Assembly (NCBI GenBank): GCA_023078685.1
Contig: JALGAS010000009.1
Span: 1,054,001 to 1,118,000 of the forward strand
Source of the DNA: Neopestalotiopsis rosae
Lineage: Eukaryota > Ascomycota > Sordariomycetes > Amphisphaeriales > Sporocadaceae
Reading direction: 5' to 3'
Length of the DNA stretch: 64,000 bases
In this document: positions 24,201 to 35,405 of the stretch, in pieces
Position numbering within the stretch: the first letter of the stretch is position 1
Layout of the letters: every line of letters starts with the position of its first letter
Made by a program: the position numbers and the translations under genes
The notes under the pieces: generated by a model
What the model was told of the DNA's origin: nothing
The model's input: only the letters and a program-made list of their open reading frames with translations
The model's database searches: none

Positions 24201-25030
24201 TAATCCAAATTGTCATGTACCTACCGACGAAGAGCTTCAACATCAAGCACGATGGATCGTCTATGATGAGTATGCACATTCTCCCTGTCTTGATTTGGTA
24301 TCTTGTCGCAGCTACTAACCAGCATAATAGTGATGATCCATGGAACCAAACGGCGGCAGACAATGCAGAGTGGCTGATAAGGTTCAAGCGCGATACAGGT
24401 ATTTTGCAATCGCCAGGACCTGGCCTAACACAAGATGTGGTACAATGGAAGGTTGCAGACGGTGGCACTGGCTTTGCTCCTCCTTATGTGTGCTTGAGCC
24501 CACAAGTCACGTTGGAGCCACTGCAGGAGAACCCAAAGATCTTCTGCCGCGAAGAGTCCAAGCCGTTTGAGCCTGATGCTGCAACGGCAAACCGCTTCCT
24601 CAAGACCTTGAACCAGCGCTACGCTGTTCCTGCCAAGGTCTTCTGCTCCCGAGAACTGGAGAATGGTCTCACAGAATACGTCAAGCGAGAGATGAGCAAG
24701 ACGGGCGTACTGCCGACAGATGACGAGCTCCGCGACCGCGCCCGGCAGATCATGAGTATGCAAAAGACGGCGGCCGACGACCCCATCCTGCTAGAGAAGT
24801 TCAAGACGGCGATGCAGTCTATGCTCATTCCTTCCGACACACAAATTGCAGACATGGCGACGACCATGTTCCCCACCACCTCGACCATGGATGCTCCGGC
24901 TTTTCCGATGGAAGTGACGCCACTCGATCAACTGGATTTCTCGAGTACTCTGCCCATGCCGGCAGATATCAACTTGACGGACGAGCAAGTTAGCTTTATT
25001 CTGGGCGATGTCAATTTCAGCAGCTTTTGA
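21296..25030 (+). CDS. Homeodomain / C2H2 transcription factor with Zn2Cys6-like cluster and repeated C-terminal modules
   Basis: Exons 21296-23066, 23123-24269 and 24331-25030, giving 1205 aa. Intron 1 (23067-23122) has a TCTAAT branch region and GTAG. Intron 2 (24270-24330) has a perfect CTACTAAC branch site. Both hold frame; the first join makes PPYLIHDERN. Domains: a Cys cluster at C108, C111, C118, C130, C133 and C140 that fits the fungal Zn(II)2Cys6 spacing (x2, x6, x11, x2, x6); a TALE/KN-type homeodomain at about 212-266 (HPYPSEEEK, QITNWLANARRR); a Ser-rich linker with a basic run GRRRRRR at 401-407, a likely nuclear signal; a C2H2 finger at C426, C429, H442, H447 and less regular finger-like units to about 560. 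The rest holds about five diverged modules ending in ELQxxAxxII and WL. Family members are nuclear regulators; target genes are unknown. The alternative start is M10 (21323). Confidence 0.9.
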
Positions 25031-25616
25031 TTTTCAAGAAAACGAGGGAGTTTGGTTTTCTATTGGGATGATGACATATCATGGGAGTTATGCGGTGTTA
25101 TGACCTGGTCTGCATGATTCAAGGATTTCCATGGGCGGGCGTTTCGATCTTGACATGAAAAAAGAAACACCATAAAAGGCGGTTATAGCATAATACAAAT
25201 GATAATACCATTGAGTGCTATCCCATTTTACGTGACGAAAATCGACGTATCAACAACCTCAGTCTGTCAGTTCTCCACTTTGTTATCGAGGCAATTGCCT
25301 GACTGGATGATGTCGCCGTGGAGTGTATTAGCTATTGTGGATGTTCGACATAGGGTCCTTCGCATTGAGTTGTTACATATCTCTTTCAGAGGTTCCAGCT
25401 CCAATGCCATCGTGGCTGGATTGTACATAGCTCTTGCCAAGATGTAAGCAACACCATGAAAGGCTCGAAACATGGTTGATCCTGCTCAAAAATCGATTCC
25501 ATTTCTAAACGCAACTGCCACGAAACGTAATGTGATACGCCGGCGACTGCCCAAAATGGTGAGAGGCTTCACTTGTAGCAACTGCCACGCAAAGGACCTC
25601 TGCATACACGGCAGTA
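25031..25616. other. Intergenic region
   Basis: About 590 bases holding the 3' end of the regulator gene and the upstream region of the next gene. No gene seen. Confidence 0.4.
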
Positions 25617-27392
25617 ATGCATTTTTTGTTTGCTCTGTTTCTCAAAAGATCGCCTTGTCGCATTGATGCATCAAGTCTTCTGGATTCTTACACAACTAGT
25701 ACTATCGTTTGGAGAGCCACAATTATCTTTCTCTCTGTCCAGCAACCGGCTCTTGTCATATCTCTCGACTACACCGAATATTCCGACAGCCTCATTACTC
25801 ATTTTTATTGGACTTCACTACCCTTGATCTTGCGGGTCTTGCTCTTGACTTCATATTATGCGAAGGTCATGGAAGGCAGAGTCCCACCTCACAATGCCCT
25901 TAGGCTAAACGCCCAACAGTGCCCTCTTATTGTCCACCGTATTATCCACCGGGCTCATCTGCCTCGCATCAATTTGTCCAATAATACCGATAAAAAGGCT
26001 GATATCGAAAGATATGGCTTAGAAAAAATGCCACCAGAGTTGTCCAACTGCATTATCGACATGGCCTATCTCAATGACAGAGCATCAGCCGATGAAGGAG
26101 AAGTTGTCTTCTCCTCTTTGAAGCAGCTGTCACTGGTGAATAGATGGTGGCGCAAGCAATGCGTTGCCAAACTGTTCTATCGCACCATGCTTGCAGGAAA
26201 AGACTACTCCGGCAATCAAAGTATCTTTCCAAAGCTGCGCGGGTTTTCCAAAGCAGGCCGACATTCTGAGCTTCCCGACATACGTGATCACGTCAGGTAT
26301 GTTTCACCGTCTATTCGAAAAGGGCTCAGGCAGCTATCTGACATATCTATGCGCGGGTTCAGGCACCTCAGTATTGTCATTTACCCCCGAAGTCCGGGAT
26401 ATCTGCATGTATATCCTCGAGTTGACCTTATCGACCTTGCCCGGGCCATAGACGCAGTCGCTGGAAGCCACAGGCGAAATATACTAGCGAGCCTTTGGCT
26501 CGACATCCGTGGTCTCCATTCCCGTTGGTGTTGCTCAGGATACCACAAAAAATTCCGGTTTCGAATAGCATCTCTCAGCTTGCCAGTAAACTTTCTTCCA
26601 AATGCGCCTTACCAGTTCATTTCTGCATTTCTACAGTGTTGCGAGAAAAAGTATTTGGAGCGACTGGATTCGCCTGCCATCTCTGCACACGACGCCAATG
26701 CATGGGATGGGCACAAATCCTTTCCAGTGTCCAATTTGAAGTATCTCAAGATCAGCATTGAAAGTGAATATCACAGTTGGCCTCCACCGGAAGATTGTAT
26801 TGCTCTGAAGCTGGTTCCCGAGGTCTTTCCGAATTTGGAAGAACTGGACATCGGTGGTGGTAAAATCTTTTCAATCTATACATTCGATGCGGACAAGGGT
26901 AATAAGAACACAAAGGTACGTGGAACATTGACATATGACTGGATATAAACCAAGAAGGCTGATCAATTCTGATAGAGGCTGATCGAAAAAATCAAAGGCT
27001 TGAAATATTTAAAACGTTTGACTGTGCCACTGCGAACAGCAGCCTGGGAAATTCCTCAAGCTCCAGAAGAGATCATAGCCATCATTCAGTTGTATTTCGA
27101 AGAGCTAAAGGAACTCGGGAAGCTCGCACTAAGGCTCGTTGTAGGACTCGATATTGTAATTGTGGAGGGCCGGGATATTGTCAGGCAACTGACACCAGAG
27201 AATCTGCCGCAATTCCGTTACTACAAGTATGATGTCAATGCATGGCCAGAGAACGCTTGGAGATACGACGGAGATGTGCGTGTCCGACCAACAGCGCGGG
27301 CCGCCACTTTGACTATAGGCACATTGGAGTCATGGCTGCTCCCTGAATGGCGCCCCAGGTCTATTTGTCGTAGCGCTCAATGTGATGTATAG
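25617..27392 (+). CDS. F-box-like / leucine-rich hypothetical protein
   Basis: Exons 25617-26915 and 26976-27392, giving 571 aa from ATG 25617 or 487 aa from ATG 25869. The intron (26916-26975) has GTACGT and ATAG and keeps frame. The inner start (MEGRVPPHN) is attractive because the first 84 residues are hydrophobic and leader-like. The stretch MPPELSNCIIDMAYL, followed by LKQLSLVNRWWRKQC, fits an F-box-like pattern, and the later part has leucine-rich strands such as FPNLEELDIGG. F-box proteins link substrates to SCF ubiquitin ligases. The substrate is unknown, and many such fungal genes evolve fast. No signal peptide is clear for the shorter form. Confidence 0.68.
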
Positions 27393-27547
27393 TTCAGCGT
27401 TCACTTTTCCCCAAACAACTGTCTTTAATAATACATGTTTTGCTCTCCTTGGTGGGTTCTTCGCAACTGTTCTCGTTTGAGTGATGAAGACAAAAAGAAA
27501 TCAAGTCATTCAACTCTTTGTAGATCTAAGACTTGTCTTGTCTACTT

Positions 27548-29288
27548 TTACCAACTATGGTGGCAACCTGCGCTCAAGAAGATTTGGTCCCGGAGAAGTT
27601 CTTTCACGGTTAACATACGACCACCATCTTCTTCGTCTTTGGCCTCATCTGCAGCGCTCTCTGATTTACCCTTTGCCACCTTGATGTTTTTCATTCTCCA
27701 TACGAGAGCTCGTAAGTCGCTTTCTTCGCTCTTCAATTCGTCCTCCAGATTCATGTTCTTGATGTAGTCACCCTCCTTTGGCATATTCTTCTTGTACAGG
27801 GCTCGGCCTTCTAACAGACCAACAAACTTGTCGCAACGCAGTGTTAGCAAGGGGATCCCCAGGCTTGTTGGAATATCACTTTATATTGCAAGCCAATCAA
27901 TTTCTATCCAATGACGACGAGACTCACCAAACGACCAATCCACTGGATATCCCGCTCGGGCGGGTACGGCTCGTCGGCGCGCATGCTGTCGCTCTCGCGC
28001 AGGAAGCGCATGTGCTCGAGCTCAAAGGCGTCGGGGCTGAGGCGCGAGTTGCCAAAGTCGATGAGTACGGGCGGGGCGCCGAGCGACGTCGATGTCGTTA
28101 GCGAGGACGACGACAATGGCAGCTCCTCTACCGCCCGCGACTCGTAAATGACCCGGCCCCCGTCGAGCTTGCGGTTGCTGGGCTGCGTGGCCTCGAGATC
28201 GTCGAGGGCCTGGAGGACTCTTCGGTCTGGAATGGTGCAGAGGACGTTGGGGGGCCATATATCTGTTTAAAGGAGGTGTTTGAGCTCGTCTCGTTCACAT
28301 GGTTTGTGGGAAGAAGAGAGAAAAGAGGAAGAGGGAAAAACCCCTTACCACCATGCACAATATGCGCCTCGGTGTGCAGGAAGTCCACGGCCTGCAAGAG
28401 GCGGTAGAGCTGCTCCTTGAGCCAGTCGATGTCGAGGGAGCGGACCTCGGGGCGGACGCGGACGGCGAGGCTTGGGCCGAGGACGTTGGTCACGAGGCAC
28501 AGGTAGGCGTGGCCGCGGCGGTGGACGCGAAAGTGGTCGAGGAGCGTCGCGACGTTTTGGGCGCCCGGGTGGTCCGAGTACAGGCGGGTGATGTGCAGGA
28601 GAAAGTCGAGCTCGCGCAGGCGCTGGTCGTTTGGGTTGGCGCAGACTTTGAGGCTTACGTAGCGTGCGTTTCTGTACATGAAGAAATGTCAAAAAATGGT
28701 TCAGCTATTGTTCATTTCCTTGTCATGAGAGGAGCAACTTTTGTGTGTGTGTTTTTCCACGTACCGCAAGTCCTTGGCCAGCCAGACCGTCGAAGTGTCG
28801 CCCCAGCCAATCTTGGTGCACACCTGGTACCTATCATTGATGACCTCGCCAATGTGGACGTGATACCATGTGTCGGCTCGGTAGCCGGGGTTTCTCTCCT
28901 CTTCCAGCTTCTTGTCCAGGGGCAACCGCTTCCAGGTTGGCGGGTCCGGTCTCGTCTCGGTGTCGGCCTTGCGGCGCCAAGCCTCTGCATCATAGGGAGG
29001 AGAGGGTGTAACAACGGGGGCAGTGGTCTCTGGAGGCGGCGAGGGTTGGGGCTCTGGCGGAGCTTGGGTGCTTGCATCGTCTCTGGCTTCCGGCAAGGGC
29101 TTTGTGCTTTTGCCGAGTCTGAAGCAGAGGAAGCTTTTTAGAAATGCCATTGCTGCTTGCTGGGGTGGTGCTGATGCTGCTGTGAGAGGGTTTGGTTTGT
29201 GGTGTTTTGATGGTTGAGGGTGTCCTTTGCCTGAGGAAACGAGAACATTTCTGGGATTTATAGGAAACGCTGCCTGGGCCGACGACAT
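27548..29288 (-). CDS. SRPK-like serine/threonine protein kinase
   Basis: Four minus-strand exons: 29288-28765, 28671-28349, 28262-27928 and 27826-27548, giving 486 aa. Introns are 28672-28764, 28263-28348 and 27827-27927 (the last with a GCTAAC branch site and CAAG). All joins hold frame. Residues 1-135 are a Pro-rich tail. The kinase domain starts near 145: glycine loop IGWGDTSTVW, ATP-binding Lys K183 in VSLKV, a catalytic loop recreated by the second splice (HGDIWPPNVL, so HGD in place of HRD, with the Asn at the normal distance), and DFG in VLIDFGNSRL. These are features of the fungal SRPK-like group, relatives of kinases that phosphorylate SR splicing factors. The canonical APE-type segment is not obvious, so activity is likely but unproven. 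The long plus-strand frame at 28299-29141 is antisense. Confidence 0.87.
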
Positions 29289-29899
29289 GGCGGCGGTTAT
29301 AATGTTCTCGACTCCTCATATTTCGTCATGGTAACCGGCGACAATGGGAACAGTATAACGAATAACGCACGGAGCATGTGTCGAATATGAATCGAAAATG
29401 AATAGACGTTTTCATGGACATGGAGTACATTACGTGAATCATTGCTACTTCAAGCTGTGCGGCATCTCTTATTTGATCAATCAGCATAGATTCAAGTTCG
29501 TGAATCGATATCAAATGAGCGTTATAGATTTTTGTTCTCACCAATGACTCTGCTTGTAATATCCGCCATCCGGACTTATTCATCATCTTTTTTTCCCACT
29601 AGTTTGTGTAACTGCAGTACTAGAGTAGAAAGATGATAGAAAAGCTCGTTTAAGGAGTGAAAGGGAAACGAAAGACGAGGCACAGAGTTTGAAATCCTGC
29701 TGCGTGGCGGACTGAGGCCTTGACTTTAAAGAGGAAACAGAAAAACATCCATTAAGGGTCCAGGGCCATAAGGTCACCAAGCGGAACAAGGCCGAGACCA
29801 ATATGACACATCGCAAGCATTATCTAACTTGTGTTCATAGGAGTTCAGTGTGATACTATGATCAATAAGAACATCTATAGCCTCCAGAGAAAACAGCTT
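29289..29899. other. Intergenic region
   Basis: About 600 bases between the lipoxygenase stop and the kinase start; it should hold the kinase promoter and the lipoxygenase 3' end. Short frames only, no gene seen. Confidence 0.4.
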
Positions 29900-31822
29900 T
29901 CAGACAGTCAACGAGTAAGGGGCGACATTCGGGTCCAGAGCCTGCCACACAAACGGCATGCCCTGAGAAAGGCCATCAGCTCCAAACGTCCGCGAAGAAA
30001 CCTGGGCGCTAAACACCTGCATGCTGTTGTAGAAAGTAGTTGCCGCCACCCCGACATCATCATTCATGCGATCCAGCATGTTGGCATCGTCAAACATGTG
30101 CAAGAGGGTGCGGTCCGTGCCGGCGAACCCTTCGCGGGCAAACAATGCTCCTAACCCGAGCTGCGACTGCACCTTGTCGAGCTTGGGCAGGAAGTCGGCA
30201 ACATTTGCCACGGTTCCCTTGGCTGTTGGTGGTGCTTGGTAGAGGGAGGGTGTGTGAAAGGGCAGTGTCGAGCTGGCCGAGAGGAGCTCGTTGGTGTTGA
30301 TAGTGTGGTGTGCCGCCGAAACGAGATGAGCCTGGAAAGAGGATTAGTCATTAGCGAGAATAACTCCATGTTTGGTCATATCTGGGGAAGGGGAAACGCT
30401 CACCATATGTGTCAGAGCATCAATCAATGCAGCTTTGCTTTGAATGGCAGGAAAGTCAATGGCCGCCGCCGGACCCTGTGCCTCAGCCACCCAAGCCTGT
30501 AACTCCTTGTCACCAGACACATCAGAATCCGTTTTGTAGTAAGAGTCTGCAAAGGAAGTCATGAACGCATGGATGGCGTCGTGGATGGTAGAAGCATCTT
30601 CGTAAAAGGGGAAGTGCTTGAGTGCCGGTCCAAAGTCGCTATTCAGAAGCCCACGAGACTCGAGGTCGCTTTCAAAGTAATTGGCCTGGAAACGACCACT
30701 ACCGTCTTGCGAATATCGCTTTGTTGAGTAGTCCCGAGCTTCTGTGCCGGTAAAGGGAAATTGCTCATCGGCAGCACCTCCTGGAGCAAATAGGATGCTG
30801 GCAGCTAGAGGCTGAATCGCGAAAACCTACAATAGTGAGCATGGATATAAAGATGGCAAATTCAATTGAGCAGGACCTACCTCGAACGTGATACGATCAA
30901 GGATCGCAAGAATAGGATGGTCGTCACTCAGCGTCCTAATGGCAGCCAGATAGCTAATCTGGATAACTTCATGCGTACTGGCCAAATGGTTCCACTGAGC
31001 GAACCAAAAGTCATTAACATTGTACATGATCTTGGCAAGGAGCCAGTCATTGGGCTCGTCATTAGGGGTATAAATCAGGTTCGAGCCCACGTTCGTCCGG
31101 ATAGCCAGCGGGAGAAAGTCTCCAGAAGTTTTGTCAATGTAAAAGTAAGCGTCACAAGCAGCGGCGAAACGTTCTGTCCTGGTAAGATCTTTCTGGTCTC
31201 TATAATCTGCATAGAATAGTCGACCGTCGCTGAAAAGCTGCTGTAGAGTTGAGCCTGTAATGTTCTGGGCAACTGCATCATCGACGCTGAACTGTAACTC
31301 GTCTGATGCTGGATTGAGGCGTCTGACTTGGTAGGGACTCAGCGATAGGCGCTCCATGGAGAAGAGTAGATCCTGGGTGTAATTGGTAAGAATTCCCGGC
31401 ACTGGTCCAGATGGCAGCGTGGTTTTGAAGTGGCCATCATAGAGAAGTGTATAATCATGCAGTTCTTGAAGGCCGTTGAACTCGGCCGCCGAGGCAAGAA
31501 GCTCAGCACTATCCAGTGCAGCGGCAATGTTGACTGGTGCGAGATCGAGATCAATCGCAGCTGTATCTCCTGCGACCCTTACCAAACCTAGAAGTCCCGT
31601 TGGGTAGTATGGTCCACCCGCGACTGCAGGACCGTACAGGTAGCCTGTCTGCTTAACCAAGATGGCTGTGGAACGGGCGAGGGAGTTGGCCGCGTTCGAT
31701 GGCAACGTGTATGGGTTGAACGAAGTCCTATCGAGGATAGTATTTCTTGGTATCGAAGCAGCCTCGCTACCTTGCAGAGCAAGGGCTGTCACGATACCCG
31801 AGACGAATGACTTGTAACCCAT
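29900..31822 (-). CDS. Secreted lipoxygenase, manganese type
   Basis: Minus-strand exons 31822-30881, 30826-30404 and 30331-29900, giving 598 aa. Introns 30827-30880 and 30332-30403 have GT..AG ends and keep frame. The ATG at 31822 is chosen because it begins a signal peptide of about 22 residues (MGYKSFVSGIVTALAL...); an earlier in-frame ATG at 31939 would bury it. Metal-ligand candidates match the family: H279 and H284 in NHLASTHEV, H463 and N467 in AAHHTIN, and the terminal V598. Fungal manganese lipoxygenases have a C-terminal Val as a ligand, and about 600 aa is their usual length. Such enzymes oxygenate linoleic and linolenic acids to hydroperoxides outside the cell. The metal and product position cannot be read from sequence alone. 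Several N-glycosylation sequons occur. Confidence 0.93.
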
Positions 31823-33468
31823 ATTGACCGAATCGCTGAACGAGTGCCGCCGTTCACTGATTAGATGTCGACAATGGGTAAAGACAGAAAAAAAGAAAGA
31901 GACAGGGAAAGTTGCCAGTATTTGACCTTCGATTTTCACGCCAAGTATTGAGCCTGTGAAGGAAGCGTGTCTCGGACGTAGGGGACGTCTTATTGGTATA
32001 CGTGCTTTAGCTTGTCAGGCTGAGTACGTTGTTCACGCCTCTTCCTTACATGGCCGCCAACGCAAAGTCCTACTGCTTACATCCACCAATAGCCTACAGT
32101 TGGTGACACCGCGTCAAGCCCCCAAATAGTGTCAGCAACAGTTTTTCTATAGACAACACGAGTCCATACCCGCTCTCCCTTATTCGAACTGTGCCTTGAG
32201 TGAGGTCAGCCGGGGTGCCCTTGATGGCAGGGCACCTTCCGACCCCTGCTCGTATCGAGTAGGAATGCATGCATCCTTTTGGATCCCGAATGGATCATCC
32301 CGTATTATTTGTTTGCCAGAAACGGATAGAGTGTAATAAAGTGAAAAGGACCTCGTGGATATCCGAGATCCAATAGTTCTCTTTCATAAATTCTCAGCCG
32401 GTCAAATGATGACACCGCTTCAAGTACCAGTCAATTCATCATGGCCCGGAAAAGGCCTCAGTATAATCGGCCCTCCGTATAGTGAGGGCCAAGCAACAAC
32501 CAACTTCTCGCATGTGCATAGTTGGAGCTATTTCTGGACCGAACTAGGGTCATCTTTGTAAGTCGACTTATAACAGGTCCCCAGCATCTTGCAGTTGAGG
32601 GAAAGGACCCGCAAAATGGCTTTGGTTTGATGTCCCGATCTACTATCAACTCTGTCCTCATTGGCCAATGAAATATGAGACATAGGCCTTATTTTAACAA
32701 CACTATTCATAGACTTGATTTGAGACCGACTCTGATCAGAATTATGGTTTTCATGGATGCTGCTTCTCTTGATGCATCTGCCGTATTGGGTTTCGATGTT
32801 CTTGATCTTTGGCTGTCTTCCGCAGTCCTGAACAGCGACGGAGAAGATCGTGAATTCATGTCCCGGATTTCTTATCTTTGCCTTGAGGCTCTTTCGGCCG
32901 GTCAATATTCACCCACTTCCAGCTCGGAATATATCTAAGCATTGAATGACGTCATGCTATACCATTATACTTCGATAGCTGCCGGATCACACAGAATATA
33001 TGTTTGACAAGTCATGTATCGGTACAATATTTGCTGTCATCTGTACGGCCGATTTGACAGCCGAGGTGGAACAGGTCCACTAACCGACAAATGAGCCCTT
33101 TGTTCTACTTTAAATTTGCCTGTATCTGTCTGAGACTTTGTATGTCACTGCTTAAATAGTGCCGGCTGATGATGCCATTGGCGCCAGGAATCTACCATCC
33201 TTCGGTTCGGGTGTTATACGCTCTACCATCACCATTTACAGACCGCTCCTGATGACGCCTTCCGGTCAGTGTATTCCTTCTCTTTTTCATACCGTCGTGG
33301 TGGGACGCTTTCGTGCTGCCGAGGGATCTCAGCCACAAGAACCCAGGCGATGAAGGAAAGACCTCTAGCATTGAACACTAAAGATGTTGGAGGACGGCAC
33401 TGTCAGTTCCATGCTTATTGGGAGGATTCTTGGATCCTAAAGTCTTCGCTACCCAGTTTTCTCCCGCG
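31823..33468. other. Intergenic region upstream of the lipoxygenase
   Basis: About 1.6 kb. Frames at 32355-32561, 32528-32905 (minus) and 32675-32938 overlap one another and show no family motif. It likely holds the lipoxygenase promoter and the acyltransferase 3' end. Confidence 0.4.
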
Positions 33469-34875
33469 TTAGCATCTGACAGATGCGAGGCGCTGAATCA
33501 AAGGACTTTGACAAAAGCGCTCCATAGTTTCCGTATCATAGCTAGCAATAACTTCGAGACCAGCTGGCGCACCTGGCCGCTCAGGAACCCGTGGCAACAC
33601 AATAGGGTCTCGCTTACCCGCCATCCGGGGCAGCCTCACGGCGTCACAGTGCCCTAGACTACAGCCCCAATCCAGCTCGTACACACCTTGGTCAGCCCAT
33701 GACACGAGCGAGATGCCACCGTGGCGCGGGCCCAGCTTGATCCGCGTCATGTCGTCTGGCTGACCCTCGACGAAGCGCAGTATATCCTTGATGCTGGCAT
33801 CGTGCACGCAGCCGAAAGAGACGCGGACGGCCGAGGCAATTTTTGCCAGGCCCGACACGGTGTCTGTGGACAGAAGAGGAGCGGCCGAGGCTGCGACGAG
33901 ATCCGCGCGACTCGCAGAGGCGACCGTCATGCCAAATGCGGCGCCAAGGTAGTCTCGGGGCAGGGCCGGTTCGAGACGCGCGCGGAAGTTGACGGGAATA
34001 CCTATCGTGCAAGGCACGTTTGAGTGAACTTCTTCATCATCAACATCGCTGCTGTCCTTGATCCAGACGGTGCTACTCCATAGGATAGCGGTAAGGACAT
34101 CGCTTGTCGAGACCCATTCGACAGGGCCTTGCTTGGAACGCAGATGCTCGTTCACTGACGTCTTCAAGTCTTGCAAGAGGACTTGAGGAAAGTGCAAGAT
34201 CCTAGTCACATAGGCTGCACCATCTAAATTTGTCTTGCGCTTCTCAGATCCGTCAAGAGTATGAAGGAGCTCTGGGATAACGCGGGGCGCCGCAGCATCG
34301 TCTGCAACGGTCGTTGCCGCTATCCGACACAACCCGCTCCGGTCACACCAAGATCGGTCAAAGTGGACAGCAGCCGAGGAGCTCTCTCGACAATGCGCAG
34401 CCCAGAGCTTGAGCAGGACACCAAAGCCGGTAATGTCCGTGGTGCCGTGGTGCACCGCGACGCACAAGAGAGCGCCGCCCTTGACCAGCGTCAGCCGGGC
34501 TCGCAGCACGGGCGCCGGCGATGCATATTGGGGCGTCGTATCTGGCGGTCTGATGGCGGGATCAGTGAGCGATGAGGGCGGGAACTGGTTTGCTCGGAGC
34601 GAGGCGTAATCCAGCGACTCGGAGAGATCCACCAGCGTTATCAGGTCATCGACTTTCTGGTATGATTCCACCAGTCGCGTCGACCCTCTGGGGGTCGCCT
34701 GGCTCGTCAGTCCGCCTAGTAGATAAGGAATATCCTGGACTGTTCTGCGTAGACCATTCTTCAGGAGCTTGAAAATGTGACGATCTTCGGCTGAAAAGCA
34801 CAAGATTTGACTGACATATACCTGAGGCATAAGCCAGTCAAATGGAGTCAAGCAAGTATCCCTCGACAGGGACAT
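33469..34875 (-). CDS. Acyltransferase, trichothecene 3-O-acetyltransferase-like (PF02458 transferase family)
   Basis: An intronless minus-strand gene of 468 aa from the first ATG (34875); upstream in-frame codons lack an ATG. The catalytic HHxxxD motif is at 142-147 (HHGTTD), placed as usual about one third in. The second structural motif, usually DFGWG, appears as DWG at 402-404 (YELDWGCS), at the expected place about 65 residues from the C-terminus. The family moves acyl groups from CoA to hydroxyl or amine groups; TRI101-like members acetylate trichothecenes, but homologues occur in many fungi that make none. The substrate is unknown. It lies in the same orientation as the lipoxygenase, 1.6 kb away. 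No signal peptide, so probably cytosolic. Confidence 0.85.
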   Translation of the reverse strand: MSLSRDTCLTPFDWLMPQVYVSQILCFSAEDRHIFKLLKNGLRRTVQDIPYLLGGLTSQATPRGSTRLVESYQKVDDLITLVDLSESLDYASLRANQFPPSSLTDPAIRPPDTTPQYASPAPVLRARLTLVKGGALLCVAVHHGTTDITGFGVLLKLWAAHCRESSSAAVHFDRSWCDRSGLCRIAATTVADDAAAPRVIPELLHTLDGSEKRKTNLDGAAYVTRILHFPQVLLQDLKTSVNEHLRSKQGPVEWVSTSDVLTAILWSSTVWIKDSSDVDDEEVHSNVPCTIGIPVNFRARLEPALPRDYLGAAFGMTVASASRADLVAASAAPLLSTDTVSGLAKIASAVRVSFGCVHDASIKDILRFVEGQPDDMTRIKLGPRHGGISLVSWADQGVYELDWGCSLGHCDAVRLPRMAGKRDPIVLPRVPERPGAPAGLEVIASYDTETMERFCQSPLIQRLASVRC

Positions 34876-34952
34876 CTCTCTTACATGTGTCACGGCCACT
34901 ACTGCGGTCTTAATGTCCTAGAATATGATGAGTGAATAAACATCCTGGCGGT

Positions 34953-34959
34953 CTTATAT
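34953..34959 (-). promoter_or_regulatory. TATA-box candidate for the acyltransferase gene
   Basis: ATATAAG on the minus strand lies about 80 nt upstream of the acyltransferase ATG. Position is the only support. Confidence 0.35.
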
Positions 34960-35405
34960 GTGCCAATCATTGATATTAGTCAGCCCTAAACTGTGTGGCC
35001 ATGCAGACATGCACGACGGTCGACTCTATAGCGATAACACGTGAGATGGGCCAATCAAAGGTCATGTCGCTTCTGGTATCCCACTGTGTCTGACTATGAC
35101 AGATCAGTCACGATCACGATAATTACTCAACTCAAAAAATGCAGGGTAATAATATCGTGTTCCATGCTCCTTAATCAACAGGCACTGTATTACTAAGTAT
35201 TTTCAGAGTGCGGTACCTGAACTCCTTCCGATGCAATATATACATACTCCCAACATGCTGAAGATGCAGGCAAACAGAAACAAAAAAGTAACAGCCACGA
35301 TCCGGCCCGAGGAACACTGGGTATCTCAAAAAGTTGATCAAGGCAACTCGTACGACCATGCAGCGGTCGAGCTCAAAGCGGAATGGGGTTGGCTATACAT
35401 GGATC
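34960..35405. other. Intergenic region
   Basis: About 450 bases between the acyltransferase promoter and the stop of the U-box gene. No gene seen. Confidence 0.4.

Noticed and set aside
28299..29141. 280-codon plus-strand frame
   Set aside because: Antisense to the SRPK-like kinase exons, and it runs across two well-supported introns; no domain.
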